From: Planctomycetia bacterium
GTDB taxonomy: Bacteria; Planctomycetota; Planctomycetia; Pirellulales; Thermoguttaceae
DNA length: 45,294 nt
Direction of reading: 5' to 3'
Assembly: GCA_030527185.1 (NCBI GenBank)
Contig: JAUNBF010000016.1
Span: forward strand, 1 to 45,294
A program made the translations under genes and the position numbers. This document shows positions 15,703 to 24,174 of the stretch, one piece after another. Each line of letters begins with the position of its first letter. Positions within the stretch are counted from its first letter, which is position 1. The notes under the pieces were generated by a model. It did not search any database. It was not told the origin of the DNA and was given only the letters and a program-made list of their open reading frames with translations.

Positions 15703-16737
15703 TCAAAACAACTCGGAAGAAGAGGGCAATTCCTCTCTTCGCAAACCTTCTGGCAACTTCTGCGGCCAGGCCAACAGATCGGAAAGAATATCGCGTAACC
15801 CTTTGGAATGGCGGAAATAACGTCTGATACACCCTTCACGTGCCAACAGGAAAAGACGTTTCCAGGGGTGCGTAATCACCTCGATCCGCATTCGCAAATG
15901 GTTGGCAATTTCCTGATACAGTATCTGCCCATCAGGATACTGGCACTCTTTTTTCTTCTCCAGAAAGGTGATCACTTGCCGCCAAATTTTGTATTCACCA
16001 TACAGATTTCCGACATCTTGCCGACGCTGAATGGCACGATAAAGCAGAACAAAAGGATTTTTCTTTCCTCGGGAACGCGAGGTGACATTCCCTCCGTGGC
16101 GACGAAACGCACAGCAGGGTTCGGGAATGGTACGCACCTGGCTCATCACTCCCATGACCTGAAAAATCCATCGGTCAAAAGAGTATGGAGAAAAATCTTT
16201 CTCAAAAAGCATTTCCCGGTAGGAAGTTCGGCAGGCAATGTTGTGGGCAGCCCAGGCAAAACGTTTCCGGGACAGAAGCGTGCGAAAACTGTTTTCTCTC
16301 AGAAGAAAAGGGGTCACATGTTCATCATGGGAACGACGATGAATCGGCCTTCCATGCTCGTCGATCCGTAAATCATACGTCACCACCATCCCCACATCCG
16401 ACTCCAATTCCATTATTTTCAGGACTTTTTCCAATTTTTGTGGAAACCAGACATCATCCTGATCGCAGAAAAAAGTGACTTCTTTTTCGCACAGGAAAAA
16501 GACTTTACGAAAGTTGTCGCACACTCCCAGATTCTTTTCATTCTGATAAATTCTTACCGGAAAAGGAGCCGTCTGTGCAAAACGGTGGAGAATTTCCATG
16601 GTTTTATCGGTGGAGCCGTCGTCGCAGACCACCAGTTCATCCGGTAAAACAGTTTGTTCGGCCAGGGAATCGAGTTGATGTTGGAGGAATCTCTCTCCGT
16701 TGTACGTGATCATGGCAACAGAAGAGCTGGGCAACAT
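15703..16737 (-). CDS. Family 2 glycosyltransferase, rhamnosyltransferase-like
   Basis: A 344-residue paralogue of the neighbouring gene, with SVAMITYNGERFLQHQLDS, VVCDDGSTDKTMEIL and FFCDQDDVWFPQKLEKV. The frame is open 74 codons upstream, but ATG 16737 has an AAGGAG at good spacing and matches the paralogue start (MLP.SS.AM.TYNGE). Both paralogues end in a similar segment, FSDLFAWPQKLP.. and LSDLLAWPQKLP.., so they arose by duplication. The gene lies 31 bp after fabI on the same strand and is probably co-transcribed with it. Confidence 0.88.
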   Translation of the reverse strand: MLPSSSVAMITYNGERFLQHQLDSLAEQTVLPDELVVCDDGSTDKTMEILHRFAQTAPFPVRIYQNEKNLGVCDNFRKVFFLCEKEVTFFCDQDDVWFPQKLEKVLKIMELESDVGMVVTYDLRIDEHGRPIHRRSHDEHVTPFLLRENSFRTLLSRKRFAWAAHNIACRTSYREMLFEKDFSPYSFDRWIFQVMGVMSQVRTIPEPCCAFRRHGGNVTSRSRGKKNPFVLLYRAIQRRQDVGNLYGEYKIWRQVITFLEKKKECQYPDGQILYQEIANHLRMRIEVITHPWKRLFLLAREGCIRRYFRHSKGLRDILSDLLAWPQKLPEGLRREELPSSSELF

Positions 16738-16768
16738 GACAAACTCCTTTTCGGTAAAACGGTTTCTT

Positions 16769-17581
16769 TCAGCGACATTTCTCAATGATGTTTCGATCAA
16801 AATAGTTGATTTCCATCCCCGCGTCCACGACAATTTTTTGCGCGTTGATGCCGCTGGAACGAGGACTGAGAAGAAAAATGGCAGTATTGGCAGCTTCTTC
16901 CGTCTGGACGGCTCGATGGCGCGGAATGACTTGTTCCGCAAAGAGATACGAATCGACATAGCCGGGAATTCCTGCCGAGGCGGACGTTTTCAGCAATCCC
17001 GGCGCGACGGCGTTGAAACGGATTTCTGAAAATGCGCTGAACGACTTGGCTAAAAAGACAAGCGACGAATCGAGTGCCGCTTTGATCGGTCCCATGTAAC
17101 CGTAGTTTTCACTCCCCATCCGCGTCGTCGAAATGGAAATTGTCACGACCGAAGCGGTGGGTGTGAGCATTTCCCGAAACGCGTTGGCCAGAGCGGTCAG
17201 CGAAAAGCAGGAGATATTCACCGCCTGGAGAAACGCTTCCCGCGAAGTCTCATGAAAAGGCTTCATCCCCTCCGAATAGTCCGCAAAAGCGAGCGAATGC
17301 ACCATTCCGTCGAATGGCTGGGAGATATTTTCCGCCATTTCCTGCCGCAGACGTTCGATTTCCTCCCCTTTTTCGACATCGCAGCAGTAAATCTTCCCCA
17401 TTTCCGCAATGGCAGGAAAAATCCGGCTCACTTTTTGCCGGACGTCCTCATTCAGAACCACCAGTGTGCAATCAGCACCGCAGTCGAGCAGGTTTTTCGT
17501 GATGTGATACGCGACACTTTTCTTATTGGCAACGCCGAAGAGGAGAAAATGTTTGTTTTGCAATTGTAAAAAATCGTTCAT
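16769..17581 (-). CDS. fabI: Enoyl-[acyl-carrier-protein] reductase (NADH), FabI-like
   Basis: A 270-residue short-chain dehydrogenase of the FabI type, which reduces enoyl-ACP in the last step of each fatty acid elongation cycle. The FabI-style nucleotide motif is [11 protein letters not shown] (about residues 15-25), followed by VHSLAFAD and the catalytic Tyr160-x6-Lys167 ([12 protein letters not shown]). The adenine-side segment [19 protein letters not shown] and the late [15 protein letters not shown] are typical. By eye the second FabI Tyr (Tyr146 in E. coli) aligns with Ile150, so this is a divergent member. The ATG start at 17581 follows GGAGGTTCCTG, and a promoter lies upstream. A related enoyl reductase subgroup is possible. 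Confidence 0.85.
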   Translation of the reverse strand: MNDFLQLQNKHFLLFGVANKKSVAYHITKNLLDCGADCTLVVLNEDVRQKVSRIFPAIAEMGKIYCCDVEKGEEIERLRQEMAENISQPFDGMVHSLAFADYSEGMKPFHETSREAFLQAVNISCFSLTALANAFREMLTPTASVVTISISTTRMGSENYGYMGPIKAALDSSLVFLAKSFSAFSEIRFNAVAPGLLKTSASAGIPGYVDSYLFAEQVIPRHRAVQTEEAANTAIFLLSPRSSGINAQKIVVDAGMEINYFDRNIIEKCR

Positions 17582-17616
17582 CAGGAACCTCCAAGCCCAG
17601 GGAAACACTCTTTCAT

Positions 17617-17644
17617 TTTATACTCTTCTTCTCTTTTTTGGCAA
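17617..17644 (-). promoter_or_regulatory. Promoter for fabI and the downstream glycosyltransferase genes
   Basis: On the minus strand TTGCCA (17644-17639) and TATAAA (17622-17617) are separated by 16 bp. Transcription would begin near 17610, about 30 bases before the fabI ATG. This makes fabI and the three following glycosyltransferase genes a likely separate transcript from the channel gene upstream. Confidence 0.6.
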
Positions 17645-17655
17645 GAGGGACTCTG

Positions 17656-18438
17656 TTATTCCTGCCGTCCGAACTGTTCCAGAAGTTGATCCATTTTGGT
17701 CTCCAACCGCCGAATCTGTTCTTTCAGATCGTCGTTATTGTCGCTCACCATCGCGTCCACGATAATCGAGTTGACGAACGACATGCCGATGATTCCTCCG
17801 ACAAACAGCAACGTGCCAAAGAAGAGCTTGGTCAGAAAGGAGCCGACATTGGTGTAATGCGACGCGACCGCATCGGGAATTTCGTACCAACCTTCTACGG
17901 TAAAGAGTCGAAAAATCGTGTAAAACGAGGTCAGAGGGTCGCGGAAATATTCCGGGGCGACATCCTTGAAAAGATTGCACGAAATGATCGAAAAAATGAA
18001 GGCGACCAGCAAAAACGCAAAAACAATCACGTACGATGCCAAAATGGCGCGTTTGCACCCTTCCACAATTGAGTGAATGGAGGGAATGAAACGCAGAAGC
18101 CGAAAAAAACGGAAAACGCGGAAAACACGCAACGCCACGATAAACTCCAGCGAACTCCAACCCGTTGTCGGTAAAATCCATTGCAAACAACCCAGGGAGG
18201 AGATGAGTGTCACCACAAAATCGAACCGATTCCAGCCGCTTTGCCAATAGCCGGAAAAGGTAAAGGCTCGGATTTTGAAAAGAATCTCCGCCAGAAAACA
18301 GGCGACGAAACAGGAATCCAGAACGTTCAGCCAAAAATTCGACTCGTAAAAACATTGCAAAAAAATCACGCCCGCATTCAGAAGAATGAGCGCCAGCAGG
18401 AAACGGTCATTGAGCAGCGGATTAGCAATCGGTTTCAT
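17656..18438 (-). CDS. Voltage-gated-type cation channel (ion transport protein family)
   Basis: A 260-residue six-helix channel subunit similar in plan to bacterial sodium channels (NaChBac family), which act as homotetramers in the inner membrane. The S4 voltage sensor is clear, with Arg every third residue (ALRVFRVFRFFRLLRFI, about residues 102-118). The pore helix and selectivity filter read FRLFTVEGWYEIPD (filter about 180-184, TVEGW), compared with the TLESW type of NaChBac. S6 is FVGGIIGMSFVNSIIVDAM. The C terminus forms a short coiled coil (DDLKEQIRRLETKMDQLLEQF), as in tetramer-assembling bacterial channels. It starts 26 bp after the RND pump gene. Ion preference is not certain from the filter. 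Confidence 0.85.
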   Translation of the reverse strand: MKPIANPLLNDRFLLALILLNAGVIFLQCFYESNFWLNVLDSCFVACFLAEILFKIRAFTFSGYWQSGWNRFDFVVTLISSLGCLQWILPTTGWSSLEFIVALRVFRVFRFFRLLRFIPSIHSIVEGCKRAILASYVIVFAFLLVAFIFSIISCNLFKDVAPEYFRDPLTSFYTIFRLFTVEGWYEIPDAVASHYTNVGSFLTKLFFGTLLFVGGIIGMSFVNSIIVDAMVSDNNDDLKEQIRRLETKMDQLLEQFGRQE

Positions 18439-18460
18439 CTACAAAAAAGCCCCATCAACC

Positions 18461-18480
18461 ATTATCAACTATCAATTATC
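18461..18480. repeat. AT-rich TTGATAATT repeat encoding the end of the RND pump
   Basis: Read on the minus strand, GATAATTGATAGTTGATAAT encodes the last residues (IIDS) and the TGA stop of the RND transporter gene. It is another member of the dispersed motif at gene ends. Confidence 0.6.
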
Positions 18481-21400
18481 CCCGTCGCGTCCAGTACCAG
18501 GCTGAACAACAATGGAACGACGACGAGCGAAAAGAGGGTGGAAAATGTCAGGCCGCCCAAAACGACGGCGCCCAGGCCACGGTATAACTCACTTCCCGCG
18601 CCGGGAGCCAGCACTAGGGGGAGCATTCCCAGGACGCTCGTTCCGGTTGTCATGAAAATGGGGCGAATGCGCGTTCGGACCGATTTCTGGATGGCTTCAC
18701 GGGGTGGGAGGGGATCGATAATGTCGTCTTCGCTCTCACCGCGACCACGCATGTAGTTGAGCGACTGGTGTACGAGTAGAATCGCGTTGTTCACCACAAT
18801 TCCAATGAGGATGACGAACCCCAGCATCGTCAGAACGTCAAGTTGCTGCATGGGATCGTTCATGCGCACCAACGCCAGTCCGATGAAACCTCCCACTGCC
18901 GCCATCGGGACGCTGAAGAGGATGACGAGCGGGTAGAGGAAACTCTCGAACAAGGCCGCCATCAACAAGTACGTTATCAAAAGCGCGATGAAAAATCGAC
19001 TCAAAAAGACGCTGTAAAGCGACTCCAGATTGAACCCCGTCCACTCCCCCAGAAGGGCGGTTCGCACCTGCGTCAGGCGGTCGGAACTGCCGGAAAAGCG
19101 GGTGTGGATTCCAGGGAAAATCTCACCGGCGGCCAGCGCTTCGTCCACCTGCTCCTGAATGATCCGTTCCGCCTCTTCCAACGCCATCGTTTGCGGCGGG
19201 CGAACGCGGAGGGTGATGGAACGCTGCTGTTCGATACGTTGAATTTGCTGTGTGGAGTCGGCATTCTCTTCTTCCAAAACCTCTCCAATCGGCAGGATTT
19301 TCCGCTCTCCCGTTTCGTCCACCACGGAAATCGGCAAGTCGCGGAACGTCCACGGCGTCACCGGAATGGCCGGGTCACGAATCAGAATCAGGTCGATGTT
19401 GATTCCGTCGTAGTTGAAATCGCCGACATACGCCCCGTCGATCAGTGCCCGGCTGGCCACGGCCAAATCGGAAATGCTCAATTTCAGGTCTTTTGCCCGC
19501 ACCTGATCCACATTGAGCCGGACTTCAGGCCCCGCCTCGTCAAAATTCTGCGGTGTGGCCTGCACAGCAAAAGCGGAAAAAATGTTCTTCAGCCGCGTTT
19601 CCAGTTGGGTGGCACTGCTGCGGAGCGTCAGCAATTCGTCGCCGAACATCTCCACGTCCACCGCGTTGGAACCACCCGAAGTCCGTCCGAAAATGGAGGC
19701 CTGCGACGCCATTCCGGTCGCGCCGGGGATTTTCTTCATCGCGTCGGTAAAAATCGTCGCAATCGGCTTGACATTCTCCGGGTCGTCGCTCATCCCCACC
19801 ATGAAAACGGAGTTGTTCGCCACAACAAAGAAAAACTCCTTCAAAACAGGGATTTTGGTGTAAACCTGCCCTGTCTGGATGTCGGTCAGCGGCCCCAGTT
19901 TCGATGCCTCCTCCGAATTTTTCGCCTCCCAGTAAGGCCGCAGGTGGTCTTCCAGCCGTTGACCCATGGTGAAGTTCTGCATGAGTGAGTAACTCGGCGG
20001 AACCACCAGTCGCGCGGAGGTGAAATTCTTGTTCCCGTCCGGCAAATAGCTGGCAGGCGGCATTAAATAGTAGCTCAAACCGAGCGAAATGGCGGTGATG
20101 GTAGCCACAATCATCACCCGCGACCAGACTCCCGCCAACGTTCGAGCCGTCAACAAATAGATGAATCCGGCAAACTTGTCGCATATCCAGGAGCAAAACG
20201 GCACGATTCCACCAAACTCCTCCGCCTGTTTTTTCCACCCCGTCACCTGTTTATGCGGCCGCAGGAAGAGCGAACAGGCCGTCGGAATGACTGTAATCGC
20301 CACAATCAGCGACAGCCCCACCGCCGCGCAAATCGCCAGCGACAGGTCGTAGAACAGCTGCCCGGCCTCTTCCTGAATCGTTAGGATCGGAGCAAACACG
20401 CCAATCGTCGTCAGCGTCGAGGACAAAATTGCCCCCCAGACCTCTTTGGCTGCCAGATACGCCGCCTTGCGACGGTCTTCCCCCGCAGCCAGGTGACGAT
20501 CCGTATTTTCCAGCACCACAATCGCGTTGTCCACCACCATGCCGATGGCAAAACTCAAGCCTGCCAGCGAAATGACGTTCAGATTCCGCCCCGCCAGCCA
20601 CAAAATCACGAACGTTCCCACCACCGAAATCGGAATCGCCACCGCAATGATCACCGTCGGACGGGTACTTCGCAAAAAGACGAGCAGACACAATATCGCC
20701 AGAATGCCGCCTGTGTAGAGATTTTCCTGCACCAGCCGAATCGCGTTGCGAATGTAGTGCGAATCTTCGTACGTGATGTGCAATTTCAGCCCATACCGGT
20801 CATGTTCGTACCGACGCAGCACGCCGCCGGGAGCGTTCATTTCCGCTACCCGCTTTTTCACCTCGTCGATAATCCGCAAAACGTTCGAGCCGGTCTCCCG
20901 CTTCACGAAAACCGACATGGAGGTCTGCCCTTTGCTCTGATCGAAATGGACGCACTTCGCCAGCACCAATTCCACATGCGCCACATCCTCCACCCGAATC
21001 GGCACGCCGTTGGCATCCTGCTTGATCACCGTCTTTTTCATCGGCTCCAAATCGCGATACTGTCCCAGCATCCGAAAACGAAAATCGAGCCGCCCGCCAG
21101 GCATATCCCCTGCCGACTCGTTCACGTTGTCGCTCTGAATCGCGTTGCGGAGTTCCACCGGACTGATTTCCCGTTGTGCCAGCAAATACGGATCGAAACG
21201 CACCTGCAATTCGTGCAGCCGACCGCCCCGAAGCTCGATTTCCGACACACCCTCAATCCGTTCCAGTGGCGGTTTGATGTACCGATCCGCAAAATCGTAG
21301 ACTTCCGCCACGTTGTACGTCGGGTCTTCCGCCAGCAACATCATGTACGCAATCGCGTCGTCGCTGGCCGAGTCCTGCATCCGAATCACCGGACGATCCA

Positions 21401-21764
21401 CATTTTCAGGATAGTTCCGCACCTCGTTCAGACTGTTGGAAACCTCCTGAAGTGCCCGCGTTTTGTCGGTGCCGACGTTGAATTCCAGCTTCACGAAACT
21501 CCGACCCAGCCGTGCCGTGGAGGTCATTTTCCACAACCCCTGAATCGACTTGAGTTTCTCCTCCTGCTCCAGAATGATCGACTCCTCCACCTCTTCGGGA
21601 CTCCGCCCTGTCCAGGTTGTCGAAACGGTAATCACCGGGCGGTCCACGTCCGGCGTCAACTGAATCGGAATCTGATCCAACGCAATCACGCCGAAAATCA
21701 GCGTCATGATCACGCCAACAGCCACTTTGACCGGATTGTTAATCGAGAATTTAATAATATCCAT
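18465..21764 (-). CDS. RND-family efflux transporter permease (AcrB/MexB type)
   Basis: A 1099-residue inner-membrane proton-driven pump. The N terminus (INNPVKVAVGVIMTLIFGV) is helix 1, followed by the porter-domain start PIQLTPDVDRPVITVSTTW. The helix-4 proton relay is present in FAIGMVVDNAIVVLENTDR. A second membrane half includes VILIGIVVNNAILLVHQ and the late PLVLAPGAGSELYRGLG segment. Length is normal for the hydrophobe/amphiphile exporter group. It lies 81 bp after the membrane fusion protein gene, the usual arrangement for a two-gene efflux unit; the outer-membrane channel is not encoded here. No ribosome binding site is obvious before the ATG. Substrates are unknown. Confidence 0.92.
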   Translation of the reverse strand: MDIIKFSINNPVKVAVGVIMTLIFGVIALDQIPIQLTPDVDRPVITVSTTWTGRSPEEVEESIILEQEEKLKSIQGLWKMTSTARLGRSFVKLEFNVGTDKTRALQEVSNSLNEVRNYPENVDRPVIRMQDSASDDAIAYMMLLAEDPTYNVAEVYDFADRYIKPPLERIEGVSEIELRGGRLHELQVRFDPYLLAQREISPVELRNAIQSDNVNESAGDMPGGRLDFRFRMLGQYRDLEPMKKTVIKQDANGVPIRVEDVAHVELVLAKCVHFDQSKGQTSMSVFVKRETGSNVLRIIDEVKKRVAEMNAPGGVLRRYEHDRYGLKLHITYEDSHYIRNAIRLVQENLYTGGILAILCLLVFLRSTRPTVIIAVAIPISVVGTFVILWLAGRNLNVISLAGLSFAIGMVVDNAIVVLENTDRHLAAGEDRRKAAYLAAKEVWGAILSSTLTTIGVFAPILTIQEEAGQLFYDLSLAICAAVGLSLIVAITVIPTACSLFLRPHKQVTGWKKQAEEFGGIVPFCSWICDKFAGFIYLLTARTLAGVWSRVMIVATITAISLGLSYYLMPPASYLPDGNKNFTSARLVVPPSYSLMQNFTMGQRLEDHLRPYWEAKNSEEASKLGPLTDIQTGQVYTKIPVLKEFFFVVANNSVFMVGMSDDPENVKPIATIFTDAMKKIPGATGMASQASIFGRTSGGSNAVDVEMFGDELLTLRSSATQLETRLKNIFSAFAVQATPQNFDEAGPEVRLNVDQVRAKDLKLSISDLAVASRALIDGAYVGDFNYDGINIDLILIRDPAIPVTPWTFRDLPISVVDETGERKILPIGEVLEEENADSTQQIQRIEQQRSITLRVRPPQTMALEEAERIIQEQVDEALAAGEIFPGIHTRFSGSSDRLTQVRTALLGEWTGFNLESLYSVFLSRFFIALLITYLLMAALFESFLYPLVILFSVPMAAVGGFIGLALVRMNDPMQQLDVLTMLGFVILIGIVVNNAILLVHQSLNYMRGRGESEDDIIDPLPPREAIQKSVRTRIRPIFMTTGTSVLGMLPLVLAPGAGSELYRGLGAVVLGGLTFSTLFSLVVVPLLFSLVLDATGIIDS

Positions 21765-21795
21765 AATCGTTTCAGGCGGGCTATAGGGATTTGTT

Positions 21796-21847
21796 AAATT
21801 GATAATTATTAATTGATAATGATGGGGTTTTACGGAATTATCAATTT
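21796..21847. repeat. Inverted AT-rich repeat between the fusion protein and RND genes
   Basis: AAATTGATAATT (21796-21807) and AATTATCAATTT (21836-21847) form a perfect 12-bp inverted repeat with a further AATTGATAAT inside the loop. The stop codon of the membrane fusion protein lies in the right arm. In RNA it could form a weak hairpin separating the two genes and perhaps tuning their ratio. It belongs to the dispersed TTGATAATT family. Confidence 0.7.
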
Positions 21848-23129
21848 ACAACTCGCCAGTCTTCTTTTGCTGGCCGGAATCATACAATCCGGGAACGGGT
21901 TCCAGTGTGTAAGGACTTTCCACAATCTGCACCGCCATGCCAGGTGCCAGACGCTCGGCCCCTTCAATCACTACGGACACTCCGGCGGCCAGAATTTCCT
22001 TCCCACGCTGCGAAAGAGGCGAAACGGCAAAAATCCCCTCCGGCATCTCCGCCGTAATCTCCACAGGAATCGGCTCCGCCACAAGGCTCTTCTCCCCTTC
22101 TTCCACTTTCTCCATCGCCAGCCAGACCGTATTCCCGTCAGGCCGAATCAACACCGCGTCGGCAGGGAGCAGCAGAGAGCGAAAGGGATCCGTCACCGGG
22201 ATGTTGGCACGCACACTCATCCCCGCCTTGAGTTCGCCGTTGAGATCGTCCAGACGCACCCGTACCGGAAACGTTCGTGAGGCGGTCGAAGCGTTTGCCA
22301 CAATCCGCTCCACCGTTCCCGTCACCGTTTTTTGCAGCGGATCCACCTGAATCTCAATCGGCTGTCCAATCGTGATTCGCTGAATGAACATTTCGGGGAT
22401 GTAAATCCGCGCGTCGATTTTTCCCGTCGAAATCACCTCCGCAACCGGCGTCCCGGCGGTGACATACGCTCCAACATCGACGTAACGCTCGATCACCTGC
22501 CCGTCGAACGGTGCCAGGATGTTCGACCGCTCCACTTTCAGCTGCGCGTCTTTCAACTGCGCTTCCTGAGCGTCGATCTGCGCTTTCAACTCCTGGATCG
22601 TCGCTTCTGTCGATTCAAATTCACTCTGGCTAACTGCCTGGCTGCTGATCAGATTCTGGGACCGCCGCAACTCACTCGACTCATACTCCATCCGAGCCTT
22701 CAATGCCGCAATCTGCGCTTCCACTTCCTCAATCGACAGTGCGTTCCAGACCGTATCGATTCTCGCCAGGAGCGTTTCCCCCCCTTTTACCGGAGTTCCT
22801 TCCTCGACCGACATTTCAATCAGCTTGCCGCTCACTTCACTGCTAACCGTGGCGCGGTTGATTTCCGTCAAACGGCCCAGAATCGTCCGAAATTCCTGTG
22901 CCTCTCCTTCCCGCACCGTTTCGACACGTACCAGAGAAGCGGATCGGGGAGCCGCCGTCTTGATCGTCCCCCCCTTTTTCAGCGTTTCATAGAGCGTCGT
23001 CACATATTTCGCATCGGAAAGATGATTCTGATAAAAACGATACGTGCCGTAAAATCCGACCATTCCCCCGACAAAAAGAATCGTCAGGCAGACGGCAAAA
23101 AGATTCAGAAAACGATGTTTGGCAGGCAT
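21846..23129 (-). CDS. RND efflux periplasmic adaptor (membrane fusion protein, HlyD/AcrA type)
   Basis: A 427-residue periplasmic adaptor that links the RND pump to an outer-membrane channel. A single N-terminal membrane helix (about residues 10-30) anchors it. The barrel-sandwich halves are visible as VSSEVSGKLIEMSVEEGTPV and NILAPFDGQVIERYVDVGAY, separated by an alpha-hairpin with heptad-like Glu/Gln/Leu pattern (IQELKAQIDAQEAQLKDAQL). Beta-barrel and membrane-proximal domains follow (VRVRLDDLNGELKAGMSVRA). The frame is open to an ATG at 23180, but the predicted transcription start lies at about that position and GGAGG there has no spacing. ATG 23129 is therefore chosen. It is the first gene of the minus-strand run. 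Confidence 0.88.
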   Translation of the reverse strand: MPAKHRFLNLFAVCLTILFVGGMVGFYGTYRFYQNHLSDAKYVTTLYETLKKGGTIKTAAPRSASLVRVETVREGEAQEFRTILGRLTEINRATVSSEVSGKLIEMSVEEGTPVKGGETLLARIDTVWNALSIEEVEAQIAALKARMEYESSELRRSQNLISSQAVSQSEFESTEATIQELKAQIDAQEAQLKDAQLKVERSNILAPFDGQVIERYVDVGAYVTAGTPVAEVISTGKIDARIYIPEMFIQRITIGQPIEIQVDPLQKTVTGTVERIVANASTASRTFPVRVRLDDLNGELKAGMSVRANIPVTDPFRSLLLPADAVLIRPDGNTVWLAMEKVEEGEKSLVAEPIPVEITAEMPEGIFAVSPLSQRGKEILAAGVSVVIEGAERLAPGMAVQIVESPYTLEPVPGLYDSGQQKKTGEL

Positions 23130-23185
23130 GGAAAACTCACATTCGCGACATAACCAAGGCAGGGTACAAAACAAAACCATCCTCC

Positions 23186-23214
23186 AATGTAACGGATATG
23201 ATTTTATCTGTCAA
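23186..23214 (-). promoter_or_regulatory. Promoter for the efflux operon
   Basis: On the minus strand a consensus TTGACA (23214-23209) is followed after 17 bp by TACATT (23191-23186). Transcription is expected near 23179, which rules out the upstream ATG at 23180 as a normal start of the adaptor gene. It is back to back with the ilvN promoter (23262-23289), leaving about 50 bp for shared regulators. Confidence 0.65.
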
Positions 23215-23261
23215 GGGCTGGAGAGAGGATTTATGAATTATCAATTTAGCCCGCCCCCTAC

Positions 23262-23289
23262 TTGATTCCAGGAGAAAGTTGAATATAAT
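23262..23289 (+). promoter_or_regulatory. Promoter for ilvN
   Basis: TTGATT (23262-23267) and a perfect TATAAT (23284-23289) are separated by 16 bp. Transcription should start near 23296, giving a leader of about 65 bases before the ilvN ATG. No attenuator or leader peptide rich in branched-chain codons is apparent in that leader. Confidence 0.7.
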
Positions 23290-23362
23290 GACAGTTTACG
23301 CCACGCGGACTGGATGGATGGGTGAATTTGCCAGTGGCGCGGTCGATAGAAGGAGAAGAAGA

Positions 23363-23839
23363 ATGAGACATTTGCTTTCAGCCCTGGTTCAAAACGTTCC
23401 CGGTGTCCTGTCGCACATTGCGGGAATGCTGGCGTCACGCGGTTATAATATCGAAAGTCTGGCGGTTGGCGAAACGGACAATCCCGAACTTTCGCGAATG
23501 ACGATTGTCGTGGTGGGGGACGACCACGTTCTGGAACAGGTGCGGAAACAGTTGGAAAAAATCGTCACGGTGGTGCGGGTGATGGACATCAGCGCGGAGG
23601 ATTACGTCGAACGCGATTTGGCGTTGGTGCGGGTCAAGGCGGATAAAAAAGCTCGGATAGAAGTTCGTGAGCTGGCAGACATTTTTCGCGCCAAGATTGT
23701 CGATGTGGGGATGGATTCAGTCATGCTCGAAATTTCCGGCAAGGAGAAGAAAATCGAGGCGTTTATCGAACTAATGCGACCGTTTGGTATTTTAGAAATG
23801 GCTCGTTCAGGCCGTATTGCCATGACACGCGGCCAGTGA
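23363..23839 (+). CDS. ilvN: Acetolactate synthase small (regulatory) subunit
   Basis: A 158-residue regulatory subunit of acetohydroxyacid synthase, the first common enzyme of branched-chain amino acid synthesis. The ACT domain is at the N terminus: HLLSALVQNVPGVLSHIAGM, then RGYNIESLAVGETDNPELSR and MTIVVVGDD, which is the valine-binding fold. The C-terminal domain begins near VERDLALVRVKA and ends FGILEMARSGRIAMTRG, as in standard IlvN/IlvH of about 160 residues. Start ATG 23363 follows AGAAGGAGAAGAAG, while the frame is open 28 codons further upstream. The catalytic subunit ilvB is not adjacent. The gene has its own promoter and a terminator, so it is monocistronic. Confidence 0.92.
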   Translation: MRHLLSALVQNVPGVLSHIAGMLASRGYNIESLAVGETDNPELSRMTIVVVGDDHVLEQVRKQLEKIVTVVRVMDISAEDYVERDLALVRVKADKKARIEVRELADIFRAKIVDVGMDSVMLEISGKEKKIEAFIELMRPFGILEMARSGRIAMTRGQ

Positions 23840-23867
23840 CATCCGTCCCTCCCCCCGGTTACCTTAC

Positions 23868-23916
23868 GCAGTGTTATCCCTCCCACTTGTGGAACGGGGG
23901 ATAAACTGCTTTTTTT
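23868..23916 (+). terminator. Rho-independent terminator after ilvN
   Basis: A stem formed by GCAGTGTTATCCC and GGGATAAACTGC (one bulged base) closes a loop of about 16 bases and is followed by seven T residues. It lies 28 bp after the ilvN stop codon. It is the clearest intrinsic terminator in the window. Confidence 0.85.
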
Positions 23917-24174
23917 ATGGCTGGCACATTCCCTTCGGAAAGGGTTGGGGAAAGTGTGCGGAAAAAGTGAATTCGTCCGATTTTGCGGAATATTCATGTG
24001 AAAAAGGTCGTTGGGCACCTTTTTGAGAAAAAAAATTGTAAAATATTGGATGAAATTACCCAAAAAAGATGGGGAAAGTGTTGACCTTGCGGGGGTTTCC
24101 AATTACACTATAGAGGAATGACTTTTCTCAGGAAAAATCTTTGTATGGACAGGTAACGAAGGGTGTGACAAAAA
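23917..24174. other. Intergenic stretch between ilvN terminator and the PilM-like gene
   Basis: Besides the promoter at 24081-24109, it contains a compact hairpin near 23924-23960. An inner stem CCCTT/AAGGG with loop CGGA is nested in an outer GCACA/TGTGC stem. No gene is visible. The hairpin has no T-run and is not a typical terminator. Confidence 0.45.
24081..24109 (+). promoter_or_regulatory. Promoter for the PilM-like locus
   Basis: TTGACC (24081-24086) is followed after 17 bp by TACACT (24104-24109). Transcription would start near 24116, about 60 bases before the ATG at 24175. The three genes downstream are all on the plus strand with no terminator between them. Confidence 0.65.

Noticed and set aside
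20493..21797. A 434-codon plus-strand frame opposite the RND pump gene
   Set aside because: His/Arg/Asn-rich shadow of a clear RND transporter.
23130..23180. Upstream ATG (23180) as the start of the membrane fusion protein
   Set aside because: It coincides with the predicted transcription start and its GGAGG touches the ATG without spacing.
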